Shown here piece after piece: positions 1-6,266 of a stretch of 10,174 bases of DNA; the stretch's first letter is position 1, and the number at the start of each line of letters is the position of its first letter. Both the position numbers and the translations under genes were made by a program. This DNA comes from Accumulibacter sp. (GTDB taxonomy: Bacteria > Pseudomonadota > Gammaproteobacteria > Burkholderiales > Rhodocyclaceae). The notes beneath the pieces are model-generated. The model was not told where the DNA came from, ran no database searches, and worked only from the letters and a program-made list of their open reading frames with translations. The stretch spans positions 1 to 10,174 of the forward strand of contig JAITAJ010000079.1 in NCBI GenBank assembly GCA_031284185.1. Direction: 5' to 3'.

Positions 1-126
1 GGACATTCCATTGACCAAAGGGAAAATGACTGCCTGAAGAATACGTATTTCATTAGCATCACAGCTTTTTTTTAGTTGTTACTGCGCATTGGAAAGTACC
101 TCTTTCCCTCGTGGAAGCCGTGCCAT
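1..126 (-). pseudogene. N-terminal fragment of a putative helix-turn-helix/transposase-like gene with in-frame stop (partial)
   Basis: Reading the minus strand from an ATG at 126 gives MARLPRGKEVLSNAQ, a TAA stop at 79-81, and then in the same frame QLKKSCDANEIRILQAVIFP up to the window edge. A good ribosome binding site (AGGAG, 7 nt before the ATG) suggests this was a real gene start. The part after the stop, ending PLVNGMS, resembles the start of the HTH region in IS630-like transposases (pattern 'RAxQAVLLPLxxGxSLxQTA'), but this is recall of a family pattern, not a search. The stretch is clearly more AT-rich than the rest of the window, which suggests acquisition from elsewhere. The stop could be a nonsense mutation, a sequencing error, or a sign that the upstream reading is not coding. 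The gene continues beyond position 1. Confidence 0.45.
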
Positions 127-177
127 AATCACTCTCCTAGTTGAGAAACAATTATAGCTAATTCTATTTGGAAATGG

Positions 178-464
178 AATAAGATCGCGGCGCTGGCGGG
201 CGTGGCACCCCTGGCCAACGACAGAGCGGCCAGCATCGCGGGAAACGCTTCGTCTGGGGTGGTCGCGTCGAGCGTCGAGCGGCTCTGTACATGGCGGCCC
301 TCTCGGCCCGGCGTTGTAATCCAGTCATCCAGGCTTTTGCTGATCGCCTCAAGCAGGCCGGCAAACCGCCCAAAGTCATTCTCGTCGCCTGCATGGGAAA
401 ACTCTTGACCCTCATGAATACCATGCTGAAAAACAATTCCCATTGGTTCGCAGAAAACGCTTGA
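178..464 (+). pseudogene. IS110-family transposase, C-terminal remnant, frameshifted
   Basis: The plus strand from 178 reads NKIAALAGVAPLAND, matching the IAALxGVAPLxxDSG segment of the C-terminal (transposase_20) domain of IS110-family DEDD transposases. At 223-224 an extra AG dinucleotide (ACAGAGC instead of ACAGC) breaks the frame. Resuming two bases later gives SGQHRGKRFVWGGR, then RRAALYMAALSARRCNPVIQ, AGKPPKVILVACMGKLLTL and MLKNNSHW, ending at a TGA at 462-464. These blocks (DSG-x-RGKR-x-WGGR, ALYMAAL, NPVI, AGKPxKVxxxACMxKLLT) are typical of the family. The N-terminal catalytic half is absent; homology stops near 178, where the sequence becomes AT-rich. It is a dead fragment. Open frames on the opposite strand here are shadows of it. 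Confidence 0.85.
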
Positions 465-478
465 CGGCTGACACGATT

Positions 479-588
479 GCTCTCAAACCGCTGCCCTCTG
501 AAACGTGCTCGGTTTTCTGTCCTCTGAACGGCGCGAAGCGCCGCAAATTCATCTGTCTTCTGTCCTCTCAAACCTCTGTCCCCTGACA
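479..588 (+). repeat. Palindromic MITE-like repeat, copy A (left arm degraded)
   Basis: This copy fills the gap between the IS110 remnant and the SNF2 helicase stop codon. It shows the core found in the other copies: a degraded stem I (AAACGTGCTCGGTTT near 501-515), then a perfect hairpin CGGCGC-GAA-GCGCCG at 529-543, then CAAATTCATCTG and a right arm of 7-nt units (TCTGTCT/TCTGTCC) with CTCAAACC. The left arm is poorly preserved. The right arm ends about 7 nt before the helicase stop codon, so on the minus strand it would be the 3' untranslated region of that gene. Confidence 0.75.
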
Positions 589-594
589 TCCTGC

Positions 595-3500
595 TCATGG
601 CGGCAGCGGAGCGAACAGCGCGGCGATGTCGTCTTCGCCGAACTTGAGCGCGGCCTTGCTGTCCGCCGATAGTATGCCATTGGCGAGATCCGCCTTGCGC
701 TCCTGCAAGGCGAGAATCTTTTCCTCGATGCTGCCGGCGACGATCAGCTTGTACACGAACACGGGTTTGTCCTGGCCGATGCGGTGCGCGCGATCGGTGG
801 CCTGATTCTCCGCCGCCGGATTCCACCACGGATCGTAATGGATGACCGTATCGGCGGAAGTCAGGTTGAGTCCGACGCCACCCGCCTTCAGGCTGACCAG
901 GAACACCGGAATCTCGCCGGACTGGAAACGGCGAACCGGCCCCTCCCGGTCGACCGTATCCCCGGTCAGCACGGCATAACCGATCCCGGCGCGTTTCATC
1001 TCCTGCTCGATCAGCGCCAACATGCGCGTAAACTGGGAAAAGACCAATATCCTCCGCCCTTCGTCGACGAGTTCCGGCAGCATCGTCATCAATAGTTCGA
1101 GCTTGGCGCGTTCCTCGGCCTTTTGCGCGAGCGGCGCCTTGACCAGCCGGGGATCGCAGCAGACCTGGCGCAGCTTGAGCAGCGCGTCGAGGATGACGAT
1201 CTGGCTGCGCCCGAAACCCTTGCGAGTGATCTCTTCGCGCACCACCACGTCCATCGAGGCGCGTACCGCTTCGTACAAATCGCGCTGACCGCCGCTCAAC
1301 GCGACCCGGCGCAGGATGATCGTCTTGGGCGGCAGTTCCGGCGCCACCTCCTCCTTGCGCCGCCGCAGGATGAATGGGCGGATGCGTTGCGCCAGCAGAT
1401 CACGCCGCGCGGTATCACCCAGTTTCTCGATCGGCGCGCGCCAGTATCTGGCGAAAGTATTGGCGTCGCCGAGAAAACCCGGCAACAGAAAATCGAACTG
1501 GCTCCACAGCTCGCCCAGATGATTCTCCAGCGGCGTTCCGGTCAGGCACAGGCGATGCCGCGCGTCGATCCGGCGCACCACTTCGGCGCCCTGGCTGCGC
1601 GAATTCTTGACCGTCTGCGCCTCATCGAGAATGAGCATGTGATACTTGAAACGGGTCAGTTCGGCGGCGTCGCGCCAGAGCAGCGGATACGTCGTGAGCA
1701 CCGCGTCGTGGCGCGGAATCTCGTCGAAACGAAGTTTCCTGTCCCCTCCTTGCAGCGCGAGCAGCGACAAGGACGGGGCAAAACGCGCCGCCTCGTTCAT
1801 CCAGTTGAAGACCAGTGAGGTGGGCAGCACGATGAGCGCCGGTCGTTCGAGCCGCCCCGCTTCCTTTTCCAGCAAGAGATGCGCCAGCGCCTGCGCGGTC
1901 TTGCCAAGCCCCATGTCGTCGGCCAGGATGCCGGAAAGCCCATGTTCGCGCAGGAACTGCAACCACGCCACGCCCTCCCTCTGATATTCGCGCAACTCCA
2001 GTCCGAGACCCGCCGGCGGCGCGACCAGGCGCACGCCCTGCGCGGCCAGCAGACGCCCCGCCAGGGCCGTGATCTCGTCCGGCCCGCGGAACTGCCAGCG
2101 GCGGGTGTCGCGCAGGACGCGCAGCCGCTGCGCGTCGAAGCGCGAAATGCGCAGCCGGCGCCCGCCGTCGAAGCCGTCGAACAGGTCGATGAGCGTGGCG
2201 GCGAGCGGCTTGAGCCGTTCCGCCGGCACGCGCAGCCGCTTGTTGGCCGGCGTCCGCAGCTCGACCAGCTCATCGTCGGGAATTTTCGACAGCCCGGACG
2301 TTTCCAGCCAACGCGCGTCGCGCTGGAAGAGGGACGCCAGAAGCGGCGCCAGCGGCAGCCGCTCTCCCTCCACCACCACGCCCATGTCGAGATCGAACCA
2401 GCCGTTTTCGGAAGCCGCCAGTTCCGCTTCCCAGGCGTCGACCGGCAGGGCGTTGTGCCGGAATTCCTCGTCGAATCCGATTTCCCACCCCGCCGCGCGC
2501 AGCGCCTGACGCTCGCGCCGCATGAAATCCGGCCAGCGCGCCTCGGCGGCCAGCGCGTACATCGCGTCCGGCGCGCGTCCGACCGTGCGCAGCACGGAAG
2601 CCGGAACGCGCCGCAGACCGGCGTCGGCCAGCGCCTTGGCGAATGCGTTTTCCAGGTCGGGCCGCCGCTCCACGCGCACCGTTTCGCCGCTTTCGAGCGC
2701 GACGAAGCCCTGCTCGTCCCCGATCCCGACTTCGGCCTCGCCGTAATGGAAGCTCGGCAGGACCACGTCGAAGCCGACGGCCTTCCGCGTTTCCGGGTAA
2801 TCGCGCCAGGCCGCGTGGCCGTTCGTCTCCAGCGTGTCGAGACGGAGCACCGGGCGCGGATCGGCGACGATGCGGCGCAGCGAAGCCTGGGCATCGGCAT
2901 CCGGCGGCGGCAATTCCGGCGCCAGCTCGGCCAGCCTTCCGGCCACCAGCGCGGCCCGCGCGTCCGGCAGGGGCGGCAGGGAAAACAAATGGGCGATGAT
3001 TTCGGGGTCGCCCGGAACGTCGAGCGAACCGATCAGGGCACGATCGAGATCGACATACCACGGTGGCCGCAAGGGCAGCGCCAGGCAAGATTCCGCAAGC
3101 ACCCTGAAGCAAGGGCGCTGATACCCTTGCGCATCGATTCTCCAGGCCAGAGTCCCCCGTCTCGGCTCGCCGTAGAGCAAGGGGGAGAGATCGCCGGACA
3201 GAGCCAGGCGCCTGGTCCGCAGCAAGCGCCGCAGGATTTCATCCGCCGGCGCGCCGCTCAACGTGAAAGCCTGCAAACCGCCGTCATCCATGCCCGCGTC
3301 CAGGAGCAGGCGCAGGATGTCGGCGTCCTGTTCGGTCACGAGAGGCGGCGGTTTGAGCAGGGCGGGTTCGATATCCCACCATACTTCGGCGTCTTCCAGA
3401 TCGTGCCCGCGATGTACCGTGATGCCGAAACGGCTGGCATCGGACGTCCAGTGCAGAAGGTAAAAAATCTGGCTGCGGCTGGTCGCGGGCCGGCTGTTGC

Positions 3501-3603
3501 TCTGGCTCACCGCCAGCGATACGCGCCGCAATTCATCCGCCCACGAATGCGCGGGCGGAGCATGGCTTTTTTCCATCGGATATTCAACAACTTTCGTCGA
3601 CAT
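595..3603 (-). CDS. SNF2/Rad54-family DEAD/DEAH-box helicase (ATP-dependent DNA translocase)
   Basis: Predicted 1002 aa. The C-terminal half carries the full SNF2 ATPase set: LREYQREGVAWLQFL (Q-like region), Walker A DDMGLGKT near residue 560, VLPTSLVFNW (motif Ia), DEAQ Walker B near 658, LTGTPLEN (motif III) near 686, then the helicase C lobe with RILVFSQFT, LTGDT, SLKAGGVGLNL near 905, DPWWNPAAENQATDRAHRIGQ region near 925-940 and the C-terminal EEKILALQ. Such proteins translocate on double-stranded DNA and remodel protein-DNA complexes; the bacterial subfamily's target is not established. The first ~540 residues show no domain I recognise; no SWIM-type Cys/His cluster is evident. The frame stays open upstream to 3738, but those residues come from repeat B, so they are unlikely to be native. 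ATG 3603 or ATG 3576 (MEKSHAPP) could be the start; neither has a strong Shine-Dalgarno. It is separated from the SH3 gene by the repeat. Confidence 0.93.
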   Translation of the reverse strand: MSTKVVEYPMEKSHAPPAHSWADELRRVSLAVSQSNSRPATSRSQIFYLLHWTSDASRFGITVHRGHDLEDAEVWWDIEPALLKPPPLVTEQDADILRLLLDAGMDDGGLQAFTLSGAPADEILRRLLRTRRLALSGDLSPLLYGEPRRGTLAWRIDAQGYQRPCFRVLAESCLALPLRPPWYVDLDRALIGSLDVPGDPEIIAHLFSLPPLPDARAALVAGRLAELAPELPPPDADAQASLRRIVADPRPVLRLDTLETNGHAAWRDYPETRKAVGFDVVLPSFHYGEAEVGIGDEQGFVALESGETVRVERRPDLENAFAKALADAGLRRVPASVLRTVGRAPDAMYALAAEARWPDFMRRERQALRAAGWEIGFDEEFRHNALPVDAWEAELAASENGWFDLDMGVVVEGERLPLAPLLASLFQRDARWLETSGLSKIPDDELVELRTPANKRLRVPAERLKPLAATLIDLFDGFDGGRRLRISRFDAQRLRVLRDTRRWQFRGPDEITALAGRLLAAQGVRLVAPPAGLGLELREYQREGVAWLQFLREHGLSGILADDMGLGKTAQALAHLLLEKEAGRLERPALIVLPTSLVFNWMNEAARFAPSLSLLALQGGDRKLRFDEIPRHDAVLTTYPLLWRDAAELTRFKYHMLILDEAQTVKNSRSQGAEVVRRIDARHRLCLTGTPLENHLGELWSQFDFLLPGFLGDANTFARYWRAPIEKLGDTARRDLLAQRIRPFILRRRKEEVAPELPPKTIILRRVALSGGQRDLYEAVRASMDVVVREEITRKGFGRSQIVILDALLKLRQVCCDPRLVKAPLAQKAEERAKLELLMTMLPELVDEGRRILVFSQFTRMLALIEQEMKRAGIGYAVLTGDTVDREGPVRRFQSGEIPVFLVSLKAGGVGLNLTSADTVIHYDPWWNPAAENQATDRAHRIGQDKPVFVYKLIVAGSIEEKILALQERKADLANGILSADSKAALKFGEDDIAALFAPLPP

Positions 3604-3630
3604 CGAGACAATCCGGCGATTCAGGGACAA

Positions 3631-3783
3631 GGGGCAGAGTCCAGAAGACAGAGTCCAGAAGACAGAGATTTGAGAAGACAGAAGACAGAGAAACCGAGCG
3701 CTCGGTTTTTCGTTCCTCACCCGACGCGAAGCGTCCAAACCGATCTGTCTTCTGTCTTCTCAAACCTCTGTCCTCTGTCCTCA
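3631..3783 (+). repeat. Palindromic MITE-like repeat, copy B (best-preserved inverted arms)
   Basis: The left arm 3661-3689 and right arm 3744-3772 are reverse complements over 29 bp with one mismatch; the inner 18 bp (GAGAAGACAGAAGACAGA) match perfectly. Arms are built from 7-nt units GACAGAA/GACAGAG, and further units extend outward on both sides. The 54-bp core (3690-3743) holds an 18-nt perfect palindrome AAACCGAGCGCTCGGTTT (3691-3708) followed by more T residues, and the hairpin GACGC-GAA-GCGTC (3723-3735). The outermost right unit runs into the TGA stop codon of the SH3 gene (3781-3783). The element occupies almost the whole gap between that gene and the helicase and creates a spurious N-terminal extension of the helicase frame. 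Confidence 0.85.
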
Positions 3784-4221
3784 GTACCCCCATACCTGGG
3801 TGGCGCGGGCGAAACCTTCCTGTCCGTCGCGGTGACGTACCTTGATCCAGCCGCCGGGCAGGGTTTCGAGGTAATCCAGCGAGACGTTTCGTTCGGCTTC
3901 AAAAACCACGGGCGCGTTTTCCTCGGGTTTTTGCAGGAGACTGGCCCTGTCGGCCTTGACGATCAGCGTTCGGCGCGCGCCGAGTTCTTTTTTCTCGATC
4001 CAGGCCAAGCTGCCTTCGGCATCACGCACCTTGACCCAGCCATCCAGACTGACCACCACTTCCACGGGCGTGTCGCGCCGGATGACGAAGAGTTTGGAGC
4101 CTTTCGTATTCGGCGTGTCGTAAAGCACCGCCGCCGATTCCACCGTCTGGTAATTGATGGCCGCCGCCAGCGAAGGGCTGGCGAGAGACGCGAACAACAC
4201 AAGAATCGACAGTCTTCGCAT
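3781..4221 (-). CDS. Exported bacterial SH3-domain protein
   Basis: Predicted 146 aa. Residues 1-20 (MRRLSILVLFASLASPSLAA) look like a Sec signal peptide with AxA-like cleavage after SLAA. The mature part appears to hold two SH3b-like beta-barrels: about 24-80 (YDTPNTKGSKLFVIRRDTPV ... DGWVKVRD ... LAWIEKKEL) and about 84-146 (ADRASLLQKPEENAPVVFE ... PGGWIKVRH ... GFARATQVWGY). The GGWxKVRxxxGxxGxA pattern is typical of SH3_3-type domains, which usually bind peptidoglycan or mediate protein contacts in the periplasm. The ATG at 4221 has an AAGGAG site 7 nt upstream. The gene starts 14 nt after the mdaB stop and is likely cotranscribed with it. Related proteins often sit near the secB/gpsA region in betaproteobacteria (from memory). 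The exact substrate is unknown. Confidence 0.85.
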   Translation of the reverse strand: MRRLSILVLFASLASPSLAAAINYQTVESAAVLYDTPNTKGSKLFVIRRDTPVEVVVSLDGWVKVRDAEGSLAWIEKKELGARRTLIVKADRASLLQKPEENAPVVFEAERNVSLDYLETLPGGWIKVRHRDGQEGFARATQVWGY

Positions 4222-4235
4222 GGCCCGACTCCTTT

Positions 4236-4838
4236 TCAGCGATCGTTCGTTGACAAGCCGCCGAATACGCGCCGCAAATGATCCCGATAACGCGCGACGA
4301 ATTCTTCCACGCGGGGCGCTTTTACGACGTCATTGCAAATGAAGGTCTCCAGCGGCCGCATGCCGAGAAACTGATGGGCCTTGTGCACGGGCAGATAGAC
4401 ACCATCGACGCCGGCCCCGCCGAAAAACTGCTCAGGATCGGTAAAGGCTTCCAGCGGGGCATTCCAGGTCAGCGACAGCATGTAGCGCTTGCCTTGCGCC
4501 AATCCGCCCGTGCCGTATTTCCTCGACGGGTCGGACCGCGTTCTGCCGTCGCTTTCATAGAGCTTCCCCTGCCCGGCGGTAAACACGGTGTCGAAATATT
4601 GCTTCAGTATCCAGGGCGGCCCCATCCACCAGCCGGGCATCTGGTAGATCACGGCATCGGCCAGGCAGAGCTTGTCCACTTCCCGCTCGACGTCATAGCC
4701 CTCGTCAACCACCGTTTGCTCGACCTTCCACCCCGATTCGCTCAGAGTCGCCGCCGCGGTTTCATGCAAGGTCGCATTGAGCCGCCCCTGCGAGTGGGCA
4801 AAATTCTTTCCCGCGTTGATCAATAAGATATTTTTCAA
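4236..4838 (-). CDS. mdaB: NAD(P)H quinone oxidoreductase MdaB (flavodoxin-like fold), TTG start
   Basis: Predicted 200 aa; E. coli MdaB is 193 aa. The protein follows MdaB closely along its length: NILLINAGKNFAHSQGRLN (FAD pyrophosphate-binding loop), AVIYQMPGWWMGPPWILKQY, GKLYESDGRTRSDPSRKYG, GGLAQGKRYMLSLTWNAPLE, FFGGAGVDGVYLPVHKAHQF and FICNDVVKAP. Family members are cytoplasmic FAD-dependent two-electron quinone reductases that protect against quinone and oxidative stress. The start is TTG at 4838 (complement CAA at 4836-4838); it is supported by alignment of the N-terminus with MdaB and by AAGGAG 5 nt upstream. It lies 69 nt after secB, where E. coli has gpsA. A short GC-rich inverted sequence (CGCCG-TTC-CGGCG) in that 69-nt gap could weakly attenuate transcription. 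Confidence 0.95.
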   Translation of the reverse strand: MKNILLINAGKNFAHSQGRLNATLHETAAATLSESGWKVEQTVVDEGYDVEREVDKLCLADAVIYQMPGWWMGPPWILKQYFDTVFTAGQGKLYESDGRTRSDPSRKYGTGGLAQGKRYMLSLTWNAPLEAFTDPEQFFGGAGVDGVYLPVHKAHQFLGMRPLETFICNDVVKAPRVEEFVARYRDHLRRVFGGLSTNDR

Positions 4839-4843
4839 ACCGG

Positions 4844-4849
4844 CTCCTT
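4844..4849 (-). promoter_or_regulatory. Shine-Dalgarno of mdaB, deciding a TTG start
   Basis: Complement of CTCCTT, that is AAGGAG on the minus strand, 5 nt before TTG 4838. No in-frame ATG lies near the conserved N-terminus, so this site decides the start. Confidence 0.8.
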
Positions 4850-4907
4850 TCAGGATAACTGAGCGCTTCTACCTTGCCTCGCCGCCGGAACGGCGCGGCA
4901 TCCAAAA

Positions 4908-5366
4908 TCATGCCTTGGCCGCCGAGTCCTTCTGTTCCTGTTCCTGCTGGACGCGCGCCGCGTACAAGGCTTCAAAGTTGACCGGTTGCAGGATGACCGG
5001 GGCGAATCCGGCACGGATGACCAGCTCGGAAATGGCTTCGCGAGCATAGGGGAACAGAATGTTCGGACAGGCGATCGCCAACAGGGGGGAGAGGTTTTCT
5101 TCGGGAATGTTGCGAGCGCGGAAAAGCCCCGCTTGTCCGGTTTCCACCAGGAAAACATTTTTCTCGCCGATCTTGGCGGTCACCGTGACCGTCAGCTGGA
5201 CTTCAAAAACGTCATCACCTACTTTTTTTGCGCTGGTCTGCAACTGGAGATTGATCTCCGGCGCCCCACGCTCCAGATAAATAGCCGGCGCGTTGGGCAC
5301 TTCCAACGAAAGATCCTTGACGTAGAGCTTTTCGATGGCAAAAACGGGAGTTTCTTGTTCCGACAT
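4908..5366 (-). CDS. secB: Protein-export chaperone SecB
   Basis: Predicted 152 aa (E. coli SecB 155 aa). Begins MSEQETPVFAIEKLYVKDLS and shows the SecB landmarks: KDLSLEVPNAP, a beta-rich middle (VGDDVFEVQLTVTVTA), the conserved CPNILFPYARE and the PVNFEALY segment before an acidic, Gln-rich tail. SecB forms a cytoplasmic tetramer that keeps preproteins unfolded and passes them to SecA. ATG 5366 was chosen because it matches the family start and has GAAAGG 8 nt upstream; the frame is open further upstream to 5498 but that part has no family resemblance. It lies in the conserved order rhodanese-grxC-secB, but 208 nt separate it from grxC, so it may have its own promoter. Confidence 0.97.
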   Translation of the reverse strand: MSEQETPVFAIEKLYVKDLSLEVPNAPAIYLERGAPEINLQLQTSAKKVGDDVFEVQLTVTVTAKIGEKNVFLVETGQAGLFRARNIPEENLSPLLAIACPNILFPYAREAISELVIRAGFAPVILQPVNFEALYAARVQQEQEQKDSAAKA

Positions 5367-5574
5367 GATGATTGCCTTTCTCTGATGTGTCGCGGGTAAA
5401 GGAATGATGGGTGCGTTCTTGGAACGATGGTGCAACCTCCGGGGAGCTTTCCGTCTGCTCCACCAGAGTGATGATGGCCTTTCTTTGACAGGGGTCACGA
5501 GGGATGCGTCGATCGATTGTTACGATTGTGAAGCGATTGAATGCCGCTGGTTTCTTCCGGATTCCGGAAGACTC
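5367..5574. other. grxC-secB intergenic region
   Basis: These 208 nt hold no convincing gene. The end next to grxC has the inverted repeat listed separately; the end next to secB has its ribosome binding site. The AT-richer stretch around 5510-5545 could hold a secB promoter on the minus strand, but I cannot pick a -35/-10 pair with confidence. Confidence 0.5.
5554..5570 (-). terminator. Perfect inverted repeat just downstream of grxC (possible terminator/attenuator)
   Basis: CTTCCGG-AAT-CCGGAAG on the minus strand forms a 7-bp perfect stem with a 3-nt loop, beginning 5 nt after the grxC stop codon. It lacks a T-run on either side, so it is not a classical Rho-independent terminator; it may stabilise the upstream transcript's 3' end or partly attenuate readthrough into secB. 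Confidence 0.4.
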
Positions 5575-5850
5575 TCAGCCCGTTCCGCCGGAGAGCAGCG
5601 GCAACAGCCCGCCCGCCCGGTCAAGGGCGACCAGTTCGTCACATCCGCCAACGTAGCGGTCTCCGATGAAGATCTGCGGAACCGTCCGGCGCGAGGTTTT
5701 TTCCATCATTTCGACGCGCCGCTCCGGGTCGAGGTCGACCCGTATCTTTTCGATCTCGACGACGCCCCGGCCCTGCAACAGGCGCTCGGCGCGCCGACAG
5801 TAGGGGCAGACCGCCGAGGTGTACATGAGGACGCGCGGCACGACACTCAC
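5575..5850 (-). CDS. grxC: Glutaredoxin 3 (dithiol, CPYC)
   Basis: Predicted 91 aa from GTG 5850 (E. coli GrxC 83 aa). The active site CPYC is at residues 15-18 in YTSAVCPYCRRAERLL. Other family marks are TVPQIFIG (cis-Pro that contacts glutathione), the GG motif GDRYVGGCDEL and LDRAGGLLPLL at the end. The protein reduces disulfides and glutathione mixed disulfides in the cytoplasm with glutathione as donor. GTG 5850 overlaps the rhodanese stop codon (GTGA), indicating translational coupling; GTG 5841 (MPRVLMYTS) is an equally possible start, while ATG 5826 would remove the first beta strand. Order rhodanese-grxC-secB matches yibN-grxC-secB of E. coli. Confidence 0.95.
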   Translation of the reverse strand: MSVVPRVLMYTSAVCPYCRRAERLLQGRGVVEIEKIRVDLDPERRVEMMEKTSRRTVPQIFIGDRYVGGCDELVALDRAGGLLPLLSGGTG

Positions 5851-6266
5851 TTTTTCGCGCCCTTGCGCAGGGGCAAACCCGCCGCGCGCCATCCCGAGAT
5901 GCCGCCCGCGAGATTGTGGAGCCGGACGAACCCCCGCGCCGCGAGTTGCTTGCAGACGCCCGACGAACGCGCGCCGTTTTGGCAGACGAGGATCAGTGGC
6001 GCGTTCTTCAACTTCTCCAGCTCGCCGGCGCGCGCTTCGAATTGCTCCGCGGGGATGTTGCGCGATTCGGGAAGGTGGCCGCCGACATATTCGTCGGACC
6101 CGCGAATGTCGATGATCTGCGCGTTTTCCCGATTGATCAGCAGCGTGGCTTGCGTCGGCGTCAGGCCGGCATTCGCGCCGGACGCGCGAAAGGTGAGCGC
6201 GAGCAGGGCGCCGCCGCTGCCCAGCGCGAGAAGGACAAACACGATGTTTTGCAGAATGAATTCCAA
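5847..6266 (-). CDS. Membrane-anchored rhodanese-like protein (YibN-like), TTG start
   Basis: Predicted 139 aa. Residues 8-25 (VFVLLALGSGGALLAL) form one N-terminal membrane segment; the rest is a single rhodanese domain, with IIDIRGSDEYVGGHLPESRN, the active-site loop LVCQNGARSS (catalytic Cys95) and the closing GGISGWRAAGLPL. Such domains carry a persulfide on the loop cysteine for sulfane-sulfur transfer; here it would face one side of the inner membrane. The frame opens at TTG 6296, but TTG 6266 (MEFILQN) is preferred: it has CTGGAG 6 nt upstream and matches the usual 'MEFxxQN' start of betaproteobacterial homologues (from memory). It is the first gene of the minus-strand unit and overlaps grxC by 4 nt. 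Confidence 0.93.
   Translation of the reverse strand: MEFILQNIVFVLLALGSGGALLALTFRASGANAGLTPTQATLLINRENAQIIDIRGSDEYVGGHLPESRNIPAEQFEARAGELEKLKNAPLILVCQNGARSSGVCKQLAARGFVRLHNLAGGISGWRAAGLPLRKGAKK

Noticed and set aside
129..829. Minus-strand open frames of 104 and 221 codons at the left end
   Set aside because: They are antisense to the IS110 transposase remnant and run through repeat A into the helicase 3' end; their 'HGIHEGQEFSHAGDENDFG' type sequence is the shadow of the transposase C-terminus.
1797..2900. 367-codon minus-strand frame inside the helicase gene
   Set aside because: Arg/Ser/Cys-rich out-of-frame reading of the helicase coding strand; no domain or start signal.
1879..4281. 800-codon open frame on the plus strand opposite the SNF2 helicase and SH3 gene
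   Set aside because: It covers the complement of two real genes plus repeat B, is Arg/Gln-rich with no domain, and has no initiation signal.
4850..4907. GC-rich inverted sequence between secB and mdaB as a strong terminator
   Set aside because: The stem is only 5 bp and lacks a T-run, and mdaB has its own strong ribosome binding site close by; mentioned under mdaB only.
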